Of a stretch of DNA of 64,000 nt, positions 55,932 through 64,000 are shown piece after piece. The DNA comes from Cyanobium sp. CH-040 (lineage in GTDB: Bacteria; Cyanobacteriota; Cyanobacteriia; PCC-6307; Cyanobiaceae): contig NZ_JAGQCJ010000013.1 in the NCBI RefSeq assembly GCF_024346135.1, positions 1 through 64,000 of the forward strand, in the 5' to 3' direction. A program made the translations under genes and the position numbers. The notes beneath the pieces are model-generated. The model made no database searches. It had not been told where the DNA came from and saw only the letters and a program-made list of their open reading frames with translations. Every line of letters begins with the position of its first letter. The stretch's first letter is position 1.

Positions 55932-58900
55932 TCAGGCAGCGGCCACCACCTCCCTCTCGGCGAGGCCCATCGCCGCTTTCTCGCTGGGCGGCACCAGCAG
56001 CCGGAAGCGGGGCCTCCAGCTGGGCCAGTCGGCCAGGATCTGGGCGGCGCGGGTGCTGCCGGTGCACTCCAGGTGGCGCTCCAACAGCGGCTTGAGCACG
56101 GCCTCCTGCTCGGCGGTGGTGAGGTCGGTGATGGCGACGGTGTCGGGATTGACGCGATCGGCAAGGCGGTCGTCCTCATCGAGGATGAAGGCGACACCGC
56201 CCGTCATGCCGGCGGCGACGTTGCGTCCGGTGCTGCCCAGCACCACCACCACGCCACCGGTCATGTATTCACAGCAGTGGTCGCCAGCACCCTCCACCAC
56301 AGCCGCAGCGCCGCTGTTGCGCACGGCGAAGCGCTCCCCGGCCCGGCCGAGGGCGAACAGTTCACCGCCGGTGGCGCCGTAGAGGCAGGTGTTGCCCAGG
56401 ATCACCTGACGGCCTGGATCGATGGCACCGGCATGGGGCACCACGGTGATGGTGCCGCCGTTCATCCCCTTGCCCACATAATCATTGGCGTCACCCAGCA
56501 GGTGCAGGGTCATGCCCTGCAGAAGGAAGGCACCGAAGCTCTGGCCTGCGGCCCCCTCGAAGCGCAGATCGAGTTCGCCGCCGAAACCCCTGTTGCCATG
56601 GCGCGCGGCGATCTCGCCAGCCAGCCGGGCACCCACGCTGCGGTCGGTGTTGCTGATCGTCAGGGTGCGCTGGAGGCGGCCATGGGTCTCGATGGCGGCC
56701 ATCACCTCGGCATCGGCCAGCAGCTGATCCTCCAGGATCGGACCGTTGCCATGGGCGGCCCGGTCATGCTGCAGCCAGCGACGGCCGGCGGCCTCAGGGA
56801 TCGGGTCCAGCAGGCAGGAGAGGTCCACGCGACTGGTCTTGGCCAGGGCCACGTCACGCACGCCCAGCAGATCGCTGCGGCCGATCAGCTCATCCATGGT
56901 GGCCACCCCGAGCACGCTCATCAGCTGCCGCACCTCCTCTGCCACGAACAGGAAGAAGTTGACGACGTGCTCGGGCAGGCCGGTGAAGCGGCGGCGCAGA
57001 GCCTCCTTCTGGGTGGCCACCCCCACCGGGCAGTTGTTGGTGTGGCAGACGCGGGCCATGATGCAGCCCTCGGCGATCATGGCGATCGAGCCGAAACCGA
57101 ATTCCTCGGCTCCCAGCAGGGCGGCGATCACCACATCCCAGCCGGTCTTGAGGCCGCCGTCGGCGCGCAGCAGCACCCGGTCGCGCAGGCCGTTCTCCAG
57201 CAGGGCGCGGTGCACCTCGGTGAGGCCCAGCTCCCAGGGGGTGCCGGCGTGCTTGATCGAGCTCAGCGGCGAGGCGCCGGTGCCGCCGTCGTGCCCCGAG
57301 ATCTGGATCACGTCGGCGTTGGCCTTGGCGACACCGGCGGCGATGGTGCCGATGCCGATCTCGGCCACCAGCTTCACGCTCACCCTGGCGGCGGGATGCA
57401 CCTGATGCAGGTCGTGGATCAGCTGGGCCAGGTCCTCGATCGAATAGATGTCGTGGTGGGGCGGCGGTGAGATCAACGGCACGCCGGGCTTGCTGTTGCG
57501 CAGCCAGGCGATGTAGTCATCAACCTTGGGGCCGGGGAGCTGGCCGCCTTCACCGGGCTTGGCGCCCTGGGCCACCTTGATCTCGAGCTGCTGACCGCTG
57601 CGCAGGTATTCGGGGGTGACCCCGAAACGGCCCGATGCCACCTGCTTGATCGCCGAACAGGCTGAATCACCGTTGCGCAGTCCACCGATGGTGGGAAGGC
57701 TGGATGAACGCCCGTCCTGATCCACATCGCTGAGCACGTGGAAGCGGGCCGGATCCTCGCCGCCCTCGCCGCTGTTGCTCTTGCCGCCGATGCGGTTCAT
57801 CGCCACCGCCAGCACCTCGTGGGCCTCACGGGAGAGGGCCCCCAGACTCATGCCCCCGGTGCAGAAGCGCCGGCAGAGGCTCTCGACGCTCTCCACCTGC
57901 TCAATCGGCAGCGGTGTGGCGGCCGGCTTCAGCTCCAACAGGTCGCGCAGGGCGGTCACCGGCCGGCTGTTGAGCAGGGTCTGGTAGGTGGCGAAGTGGT
58001 CGTAGCCCGGCCCGGCCTTGACGGCCGCGTGCAGGGCCTTGGCCATCTCCGGACTGTTGAGGTGGTATTCGCCGCCCGTGCGGTACTGCACGAAGCCCAT
58101 GAATTCGAGCTTGGTGCGATCCAGTTCGGGGAAGGCCTTGGCGTGGAAGGTGAGGGTTTCGCTCGCCAGCTCGCTCAGGCTCAGGCCGGCGATGCGGCTG
58201 GTGGTGCCGCAGAAGGCCAGGTCGATCAGATCGGCGCCGATGCCGATGGCTTCGAAGATCTGCGCGCCGTGATAGCTGGCCAGCAGTGAGATGCCGATCT
58301 TGGAGAGGATCTTGCGCAGGCCGTCCTCGAGGGCCCTGCGCACATTGGCCTGAGCCTGCTGTGCATCGAGAGGCGGCAGCTTGCCGGTTTCGATCAGCTT
58401 CTGGATGCGCGGCTGGGCGAGCCAGTGGCGGGTGGTCTCCCAGGTGAGCCAGGGGCACACCGCACTCGCCCCGAACCCGATCAGACAGGCCAGGTGGTGG
58501 GTGCTCCAGCACTGCGCCGTGTCCACCACCAGGGAGGCCCTCAGACGCAAACCCAGCCGCAGCAGGTGATGATGCACCGCCCCGACGGCGAGCAGCGGCG
58601 GCACGTAGGTGGTGGTGGCATTGATGCAGCCGGGGCTGCCGTCGATGCCGACGCGGTCACTCAGCACCAGGATCTGGTGCCCGTCACGCACGGCGGCCTC
58701 GGCCTCGTGCTGCAGTCGCCGCACGGCCTGCTCCAGCCCGGCCGGGCCACTGGCCACGGGCACCAGGGTGGAGAGCCGGACGGTGGGCAGACCCTGGTCG
58801 GCCAGCGTCGCCAGCTCGGCGTCGTTGAGCACCGGCGTGTCCAGATGCAGTCCGGCGGCTCCCGTCGGCTCGGGACGCAGGGGGGATCCCCGGCTGCCGA

Positions 58901-60545
58901 GATGCATCTCCAGGCTCATCACCAGCTTCTCCCGCAGCGGGTCGATCGGCGGGTTGGTGACCTGGGCGAAGCGCTGCTTGAAGTAGTCGTAGAGGAGATG
59001 CGGCTTGCTCGAGAGCACGGCCAGGGGAATGTCGTCCCCCATGCAGTAGGTGGGCTCCTTGCCAGCTCCCGCCATGTCCTCGATGACGAGATCGAGATCC
59101 TCGGCCGTGAACCCGTAGGCCGTCTGCTGCTGCAGCAGCTCCAGGTCGCCCAGCAGCTGCTCCTGGCCCCAGGGCTGGGCTGCCAGGCTGCGCCGGTTCT
59201 CGGCCAGCCAGGCGGCGTAGGGATGGCGGGCCGCGGCCTCCTCCTTCACCTCCCAGTTGTGCAGCAGGCGGCCCTGTTCGAGGTCCACCGCCAGCATCTG
59301 GCCAGGACCGAGCCGTCCTTTCTCGACGATCCGGGATTCCTCCAGATCGAGCACCCCGGTCTCCGAGCCCATCACCACGTAGCCGTCGCTGGTGATGCAG
59401 TAGCGGGCCGGCCGCAGACCGTTGCGGTCGAGGGTGGCGCCGACACTGTGGCCATCGGCGAACACCAGCAGCGCCGGGCCGTCCCAGGGCTCCTGGGTGC
59501 AGGCATTGAACTCGTACATGGCCTGGACGGCCGGGCGGCTCTCCAGGTCGGGCTGGTTGCGGAAGGCCTCCGGCACCAGGGTGAACAGGCTGTCGGTGAT
59601 CGGCCGGCCGCTGCGCACCAGCAGCTCGAGAGTGGCGTCGAGATTCGCCGAATCGCTGAAGGCGGGATTGACCACCGGCTTGAGATCGGCGGCGGCATCA
59701 CCCCAGACCGCCTCCAGGTGAGTTTCGGCGGCCCGGGCCCAGTTCAGATTGCCGAGCAGGGTGTTGATCTCCCCGTTGTGGCCGAGCAGGCGCATCGGCT
59801 GGGCCAGGGGCCAGCGGGGCAGGGTGTTGGTGCTGAAGCGGCGGTGGTACACCGCGAAGGTCACGGCGAAGCGCTCATCGCGCAGGTCGGCGTAGAAGGC
59901 GGCGAGCACCTCGGAGCGCACCATGCCCTTGTAGACGACGGTGCGGCCGCTGAGGGAGGCGAAGTAGAGGTCGCCGGCGCCGGCGGCGCCCCAGGCCTCC
60001 CGGGCGCGGTCACCGCAACGGCGGCGCAGGCGGAACAGCAGGGCATCGAGGGCATCGCCGTGCACCTCGGCCCCCAGCAGCCACTGCTCGATGCAGGGGG
60101 CGGTGCCACGGGCCATGGGACCGAGCACGTCCGGATCCACCGGCACGGTCCGCCAGCCCAGGCTGCGCAGGCCGAACCGCTCCGCCTCCTCGTTGCAGAA
60201 CCGGCGGGCCTGCTCCCGCCGGACCGGATCGGTGGGCAGGAAGACCATGCCCAGGCCCCGGGAGGAGTCGGCGCTGCCGGCCGCCTCCGGCCACACGGCC
60301 TCCAGGAAGCGCCAGGGGATGCCGCAGAGCACACCGGCACCGTCGCCGGAATCACCGTCACCGCCGCAGCCGCCGCGATGCTCCATGCAGCCCAGCCCCC
60401 GCAGGGACTGCTGCAGCAGCCAGTGACTGGGTTCGCCGCGCAACGAGGCGACGAAGCCCACCCCGCAGGCGTCCTTCTCCCCGGCCACGGCCGCCGGAGC
60501 GGGGCTGTCGCAGTGGGGCCATGCGGGGCGGGGGAGTCGTGGCAT
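55932..60545 (-). CDS. gltB: Ferredoxin-dependent glutamate synthase (Fd-GOGAT)
   Basis: 1,537 residues from ATG 60545. Predicted 26-residue propeptide is removed to expose nucleophile Cys27 in EKDACGVGFVA (class II amidotransferase). Central domain, FMN-binding domain with GGTGASPLSSIKHAG and ADGGLKTGWDVVIAALLGAEEF, 3Fe-4S ligands in CIMARVCHTNNCPVG, and C-terminal beta-helix. No gltD-like small subunit is adjacent, and VNFFLFVAEEVR is typical of the ferredoxin type (GlsF). Converts glutamine and 2-oxoglutarate into two glutamates with photosynthetic electrons. No NtcA palindrome is visible in the 250 bases upstream. Confidence 0.95.
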   Translation of the reverse strand: MPRLPRPAWPHCDSPAPAAVAGEKDACGVGFVASLRGEPSHWLLQQSLRGLGCMEHRGGCGGDGDSGDGAGVLCGIPWRFLEAVWPEAAGSADSSRGLGMVFLPTDPVRREQARRFCNEEAERFGLRSLGWRTVPVDPDVLGPMARGTAPCIEQWLLGAEVHGDALDALLFRLRRRCGDRAREAWGAAGAGDLYFASLSGRTVVYKGMVRSEVLAAFYADLRDERFAVTFAVYHRRFSTNTLPRWPLAQPMRLLGHNGEINTLLGNLNWARAAETHLEAVWGDAAADLKPVVNPAFSDSANLDATLELLVRSGRPITDSLFTLVPEAFRNQPDLESRPAVQAMYEFNACTQEPWDGPALLVFADGHSVGATLDRNGLRPARYCITSDGYVVMGSETGVLDLEESRIVEKGRLGPGQMLAVDLEQGRLLHNWEVKEEAAARHPYAAWLAENRRSLAAQPWGQEQLLGDLELLQQQTAYGFTAEDLDLVIEDMAGAGKEPTYCMGDDIPLAVLSSKPHLLYDYFKQRFAQVTNPPIDPLREKLVMSLEMHLGSRGSPLRPEPTGAAGLHLDTPVLNDAELATLADQGLPTVRLSTLVPVASGPAGLEQAVRRLQHEAEAAVRDGHQILVLSDRVGIDGSPGCINATTTYVPPLLAVGAVHHHLLRLGLRLRASLVVDTAQCWSTHHLACLIGFGASAVCPWLTWETTRHWLAQPRIQKLIETGKLPPLDAQQAQANVRRALEDGLRKILSKIGISLLASYHGAQIFEAIGIGADLIDLAFCGTTSRIAGLSLSELASETLTFHAKAFPELDRTKLEFMGFVQYRTGGEYHLNSPEMAKALHAAVKAGPGYDHFATYQTLLNSRPVTALRDLLELKPAATPLPIEQVESVESLCRRFCTGGMSLGALSREAHEVLAVAMNRIGGKSNSGEGGEDPARFHVLSDVDQDGRSSSLPTIGGLRNGDSACSAIKQVASGRFGVTPEYLRSGQQLEIKVAQGAKPGEGGQLPGPKVDDYIAWLRNSKPGVPLISPPPHHDIYSIEDLAQLIHDLHQVHPAARVSVKLVAEIGIGTIAAGVAKANADVIQISGHDGGTGASPLSSIKHAGTPWELGLTEVHRALLENGLRDRVLLRADGGLKTGWDVVIAALLGAEEFGFGSIAMIAEGCIMARVCHTNNCPVGVATQKEALRRRFTGLPEHVVNFFLFVAEEVRQLMSVLGVATMDELIGRSDLLGVRDVALAKTSRVDLSCLLDPIPEAAGRRWLQHDRAAHGNGPILEDQLLADAEVMAAIETHGRLQRTLTISNTDRSVGARLAGEIAARHGNRGFGGELDLRFEGAAGQSFGAFLLQGMTLHLLGDANDYVGKGMNGGTITVVPHAGAIDPGRQVILGNTCLYGATGGELFALGRAGERFAVRNSGAAAVVEGAGDHCCEYMTGGVVVVLGSTGRNVAAGMTGGVAFILDEDDRLADRVNPDTVAITDLTTAEQEAVLKPLLERHLECTGSTRAAQILADWPSWRPRFRLLVPPSEKAAMGLAEREVVAAA

Positions 60546-60599
60546 AACCCGAAGCGTTCCGGCGGAAAGTCTTGGCAGTGGACAGGGGGCATGTCTGGA

Positions 60600-60617
60600 C
60601 CCGGGACGCATCCCGGG
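60600..60617. other. Perfect hairpin between gltB and the NAGPA-type gene
   Basis: CCCGGGA (60600-60606), CGCA, TCCCGGG (60611-60617) form an exact 7-bp stem in the divergent intergenic region (60546-60796). On the minus strand it would lie about 55-72 bases before the gltB start codon, in its leader. Confidence 0.5.
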
Positions 60618-60796
60618 CCGGGGGCCGTGTCGTCTTGGCCGGAGGGCCACGTCGCCTGGCCGGTGAGACCGGAGCTGGGCCGGTGTTGCGTGCGCCCGGG
60701 GGAGCATGCACCTGCGGAACGACAGATCCTAGGGATTCGCGGCCCCGAAACGGCCCTAACGTCAGCGGCCGAAGGTGGAGCGAGAGGCGAGAGGCC

Positions 60797-62620
60797 ATGA
60801 CCAGCGCACAGTCAGCTCCGCCGGCGGCGCCTCCGGTTCGGGCCGGTCATGCCTGGACCGGAGCTGGGGGAGCAACGCGGCGTGGCGCTCTGATGGCCCT
60901 GACGTGCCTCGGCCTGGCCGGCGCGCTGCTGGAGGGGACGGCCCTGGCCGCTCCCCGGATGCCGCCACCGGTGCCGCGCAGCGGCACGCGCGCCAGGGCG
61001 GAGGTGACGCGCGAAGGCGCCGTGCTGCTGGTGAACGGACGGTCCCAGCAGGCCCGCTGGCGCTGGATCGGAGCGGAGACCGGCGCCAGCCAGCTGTGGC
61101 TGCCCCTGGAAGTGCTCCAGAACCAGCTCGGGGTGAGCAGCCGCAGCCTCAGCGACGGCAGCCTCGATCTGGAGTGGTTCGGTCGGCCCCTGAAGGTGCC
61201 TGCAGGGGCCCAGCAGGCCCTCGACGACGAAGTGGCGATCGACGCCCTGCCCCTGCTTGAGGCCGTGGGGGTGCAGACCCGGGTCGAGCAGGATCGCCTG
61301 CGCCTGGATCTGCCGATGGCCGCCCTGCTGCAGGTGCGCAGTTCCAGCCAGCCGGGTGTGCGGCGGGTGGTGCTCGATCTGGCCGGTCCGGCGCTGGTGG
61401 AGACCACGGCCGGCGGGCTGCTGGTGGGCATCAGCGCCGATGCCATGGGCCAGCAGCAGCTGCAGGCTCTGGGGCTGACGACGCGGCGCGACGGCCGCGG
61501 CCTTGCCCTGAGCAGCCGCGCAGCCACCCTCGACAGGGTGTTCACTCTCGGGGAGCCCCACCGGCTGGTGATCGATCTGCCGGGAGACGCCGCGCCGGCC
61601 GCGCCGTCGGCCCCGGCACCGATCGATCCCCGCCTGCAGGCGCTCCTGGGACGGGGCGTGCGCTGGGATCGGCTCGGCCGCGAGGGCCTGCGCATCAATG
61701 CCGTGCGGGTGGAACCGGCCAACGGCCCGCTGCAGCTGATGCCGCTGGTGCAGCCGGGGGGCATGACCGGTCTGGGCACGCTCACCCAGCTGGCCCAGCA
61801 GAACCAGGCGCTGGTGGCCATCAACGGGGGCTTCTTCAACCGGGTGCGCCGCTTGCCGCTCGGGGCCCTCAAGCGCGACGGCCGCTGGCTGTCAGGCCCG
61901 ATCCTCAACCGCGGCGTGGCGGCCTGGAACGGCCGCGAGCTTCCCCGCTTCGGGCGGCTCAGCCTGGAGGAATGGGTGACTGGGGCCGACGGCAGGCGGC
62001 TGCCGGTGGTGGTGGTGAACAGCGGCTTCGTGCAGCGGGGCATCAGCCGCTACACCTCCGACTGGGGCCAGGCCTATCAGGCCCTCAGCGGTGGCGAAAC
62101 GGCCGTGCTCGTGCGCGGCGACACCGTGCAGCAGAGCTTCGACAGCCTCTCCCTGGAGCGGGGCGTGCCGCTGCGGACCGGGGACACCCTGTTCGTGGCC
62201 AGGGGTGGCGTCACCCTGCCCTGGAATCCAGGCGAGCGCCTGAGCCTGAGCAGCCGCTCCAGCAGCCCGCTGGGGGATGCCCAGCAGCTGATCGGCGGTG
62301 GACCGCTGCTGCTGCAGGACGGCCGCAACGTGCTCAACGGCACCGCCGAGGGCTTTGCCGCCAGCTTCATGAGCCAGGGAGCGCCCCGCACCGTGCTGGC
62401 CAGCGACGGCCGGGAGGTGTGGCTGATCACCCTGGAGGGTGAGGGCAACCCCGGGCCCACGCTGGCCCAGACCGCCCAGGTGCTCCAGGGGATGGGACTC
62501 CGGGACGCCCTCAACCTCGACGGCGGCAGTTCCACGGGGCTGGTGATGGGGGGCAGCCTGCAGGTGAAGGGCCGGGGCGTGGTGGGCAGCGTGCACAACG
62601 GTGTCGGCCTGGTGCCCTGA
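60797..62620 (+). CDS. Exported phosphodiester glycosidase (NAGPA-type) protein
   Basis: 607 residues from ATG 60797, preceded by GAGAGG. The N-terminus has a weak twin-arginine motif (ATRRGALMAL) and a hydrophobic core ending in ALA. A first half with repeating strands (residues 50-290) may be an AMIN/copper-amine-oxidase-like module; the second half (about 300-607) is the phosphodiester glycosidase domain with VAINGGFFN, SGPILNRGVAAW, QLIGGGPLLLQDG and LNLDGGSSTGLV. Related proteins act on exopolysaccharide or lipid-linked sugar phosphates. Function not proven. Confidence 0.82.
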   Translation: MTSAQSAPPAAPPVRAGHAWTGAGGATRRGALMALTCLGLAGALLEGTALAAPRMPPPVPRSGTRARAEVTREGAVLLVNGRSQQARWRWIGAETGASQLWLPLEVLQNQLGVSSRSLSDGSLDLEWFGRPLKVPAGAQQALDDEVAIDALPLLEAVGVQTRVEQDRLRLDLPMAALLQVRSSSQPGVRRVVLDLAGPALVETTAGGLLVGISADAMGQQQLQALGLTTRRDGRGLALSSRAATLDRVFTLGEPHRLVIDLPGDAAPAAPSAPAPIDPRLQALLGRGVRWDRLGREGLRINAVRVEPANGPLQLMPLVQPGGMTGLGTLTQLAQQNQALVAINGGFFNRVRRLPLGALKRDGRWLSGPILNRGVAAWNGRELPRFGRLSLEEWVTGADGRRLPVVVVNSGFVQRGISRYTSDWGQAYQALSGGETAVLVRGDTVQQSFDSLSLERGVPLRTGDTLFVARGGVTLPWNPGERLSLSSRSSSPLGDAQQLIGGGPLLLQDGRNVLNGTAEGFAASFMSQGAPRTVLASDGREVWLITLEGEGNPGPTLAQTAQVLQGMGLRDALNLDGGSSTGLVMGGSLQVKGRGVVGSVHNGVGLVP

Positions 62621-62695
62621 AGCCGACGCAGGCTGCGAGAGTGGCCGATGGGATTCAGCGTCCGGACCACGAGCCCCCGGAGCGACCCCACCGCC

Positions 62696-63052
62696 ATGCC
62701 CAAGGGCCACAGCCTGCGCCTGACCACCGCCGCCGCCGCTGAGCTGGGACGCCAGGCCGCGGTGGCCGGGACCCCGGGTCTGATGCATCTGGATCTCGTG
62801 GAGGGAGGCTGCGAGCAGTGGACGATCCGGCTGCGGCCAGGGCACCTGGCGGGTGTGCCGATCGCCCGGGCCGACGGCGTCACCCTGCACGCTCCCCACG
62901 ACCAGGCGGCTCTGCTCACGGGCCTGAGCCTCGACTACCGCGGCGACCTGAGCGGGGGTGGATTTCTGGTGCGCAGCGGCGAAGGCGTGAGGACCTGCGC
63001 CTGCGGGGCAGCGTTCAGCCCGCTGGCGGGGAGGGGGCGGGCGACCCGGTAA
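62696..63052 (+). CDS. IscA/HesB-type iron-sulfur carrier
   Basis: 118 residues from ATG 62696 (ATG 62648 is also in frame). A single Cys in LVEGGCEQW and the C-terminal CAC in RTCACGAAFS reproduce the three-cysteine A-type carrier signature. Such proteins hold or pass iron-sulfur clusters. In picocyanobacteria a HesB-like gene often stands near Fd-GOGAT and rpsL, as here. Confidence 0.82.
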   Translation: MPKGHSLRLTTAAAAELGRQAAVAGTPGLMHLDLVEGGCEQWTIRLRPGHLAGVPIARADGVTLHAPHDQAALLTGLSLDYRGDLSGGGFLVRSGEGVRTCACGAAFSPLAGRGRATR

Positions 63053-63121
63053 GGTGGCGGATTGTCGATTGAGGTCGGAACGTCCGACCAGTCGTTCCGG
63101 CACCCGTACTTCCGGCCCTCG

Positions 63122-63496
63122 ATGCCCACCATTCAGCAGCTCATCCGAACCGAGCGTCAGCAACTCACGCGCAAGACCAAGTCGCCTGCCCTGCGCGCCT
63201 GCCCCGAGCGGCGTGGTGTGTGCACCCGCGTGTACACCTCCACCCCCAAGAAGCCCAATTCGGCGCTGCGCAAGGTGGCCCGGGTACGGCTGACCTCCGG
63301 GTTCGAGGTGACCGCCTACATCCCCGGCATCGGTCACAACCTGCAGGAGCACTCGGTGGTGTTGATCCGCGGTGGCCGGGTCAAGGACCTGCCCGGTGTC
63401 CGCTACCACATCATCCGCGGCACGTTGGACACGGCCGGGGTGAAGGACCGGCGCCAGGCCCGCTCCAAGTACGGCGCCAAGACTCCCAAGGAGTGA
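63122..63496 (+). CDS. rpsL: 30S ribosomal protein S12
   Basis: 124 residues from ATG 63122. [13 protein letters not shown] start, [16 protein letters not shown] and the invariant [15 protein letters not shown]. First gene of the str operon (rpsL-rpsG-fusA-tufA), separated from the S10-type cluster by about 47 kb. Lys43 (TPKKPNS) is the usual wild-type streptomycin-sensitive residue. Confidence 0.98.
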   Translation: MPTIQQLIRTERQQLTRKTKSPALRACPERRGVCTRVYTSTPKKPNSALRKVARVRLTSGFEVTAYIPGIGHNLQEHSVVLIRGGRVKDLPGVRYHIIRGTLDTAGVKDRRQARSKYGAKTPKE

Positions 63497-63578
63497 TCGC
63501 CGGGCCGCCGGACCCGCGCTCTGATCTGATCAGCCAGTTCTCCGGCATCCTCTCCACCAGCCCTTTTCCCGTCCCTCC

Positions 63579-64000
63579 ATGTCCCGCCGAAACGCCGCTG
63601 AGAAGCGTCCGGTTCTGCCCGATCCCCAGTTCAACAGCCGCCTGGCCTCGATGATGGTGGCCAGGCTGATGAAGCACGGCAAGAAGTCGACCGCCCAGCG
63701 CATCCTCTCGGACGCCTTCACCCTGATTCACGAACGCACCGGCAGCGATGCCCTGGAGCTGTTCGAAACCGCCGTTCGCAACGCCACCCCCCTGGTGGAG
63801 GTGCGTGCCCGCCGGGTGGGTGGCGCCACCTACCAGGTGCCGATGGAAGTGCGTCAGGAACGGGGCACGGCCATGGCCCTGCGCTGGCTGGTGAACTTCT
63901 CGCGCGCCCGCAACGGCCGCAGCATGGCCCAGAAGCTGGCCGGCGAGCTGATGGATGCCGCCAACGAGGCCGGCAGCGCCGTCCGCAAGCGCGAGGAAAC
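63579..64000 (+). CDS. rpsG: 30S ribosomal protein S7 (partial, cut by window end)
   Basis: About 140 residues visible from ATG 63579: [33 protein letters not shown] and [16 protein letters not shown]. The frame runs off the window. Primary binder of the 16S 3' domain and second gene of the str operon. Confidence 0.97.
   Translation, partial: MSRRNAAEKRPVLPDPQFNSRLASMMVARLMKHGKKSTAQRILSDAFTLIHERTGSDALELFETAVRNATPLVEVRARRVGGATYQVPMEVRQERGTAMALRWLVNFSRARNGRSMAQKLAGELMDAANEAGSAVRKREE

Noticed and set aside
55696-56067. Possible remnant gene between the large glycosyltransferase and gltB
   Set aside because: The frame overlaps the gltB coding region out of frame and shows no homology-like motif; the 254-base gap holds nothing I can support.
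58425-60800. 791-residue + strand frame opposite gltB
   Set aside because: Antisense artefact of high third-position GC; the real gene is complete on the minus strand.

Overview
The window comes from a high-GC unicellular cyanobacterium of the Synechococcus/Cyanobium (picocyanobacterial) type. The evidence is an oxygenic photosystem I gene set (psaA, psaB, psaI, psaL), ndhN next to the clock-input gene ldpA, a CAAD thylakoid protein, a cyanobacterial-type carotenoid desaturase, a ferredoxin-type glutamate synthase with a Cys-processed N-terminus, and a ribosomal gene order (rplC first, no rpsN or rpmD, rpsL/rpsG elsewhere) typical of cyanobacteria. Apart from one low-GC segment, base composition is uniformly GC-rich, which explains the many long antisense open frames that are not genes.

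Layout. 1-9.7 kb: metabolic and cofactor genes, namely the tail of an unidentified gene, larE, a two-domain cobO-like gene, a JAMM peptidase plus moeB-rhodanese pair, a CAAD protein, a fructosamine-kinase-like gene diverging from crtD, tyrA, a degenerate DinG-like helicase and a small membrane protein. 9.8-15.8 kb: DUF1815, recA (with a candidate LexA box), a HAD hydrolase, tRNA-Gln, an R3H AAA ATPase and the coupled ndhN-ldpA pair. 15.8-33.2 kb: the large ribosomal cluster (S10-spc-alpha type) with secY, adk, rpoA, truA and then rplM-rpsI-rpmE-prfA, all on the + strand, preceded by a long structured leader. 33.2-39.8 kb: envelope genes, namely an HNH protein, a fused MurF-alanine racemase, tRNA-Ser, a class A beta-lactamase-like hydrolase, an NlpC/P60 peptidase, a membrane glycosyltransferase and a small HEAT-like membrane protein. 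39.8-46.2 kb: photosystem I genes psaI-psaL on + and psaA-psaB on -, with several repeats and hairpins around them. 46.3-50.5 kb: a lipoprotein, the CbiG-CobJ fusion, tRNA-Pro and lipA. 50.5-55.7 kb: a clearly AT-richer insert with two different P-loop sulfotransferases and a 1,093-residue double glycosyltransferase. 55.9-64 kb: the Fd-GOGAT gene, a phosphodiester-glycosidase-type exported protein, an IscA/HesB protein, rpsL and the start of rpsG.

How it fits together: most of the window is core, vertically inherited cyanobacterial chromosome (translation, photosystem I, cobalamin, nitrogen assimilation). The clearest accessory element is the glycan-building and sulfating cassette between lipA and the Fd-GOGAT gene. 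The other unusual points are protein architectures (tandem CobO, MurF-Alr, a DinG-like protein without helicase motifs, an arginine/glycine-rich S5 tail) and nucleic-acid structures around recA, rplC, secY, psaL, psaB and psaA. All functional calls rest on reading motifs by eye; no database search was possible.
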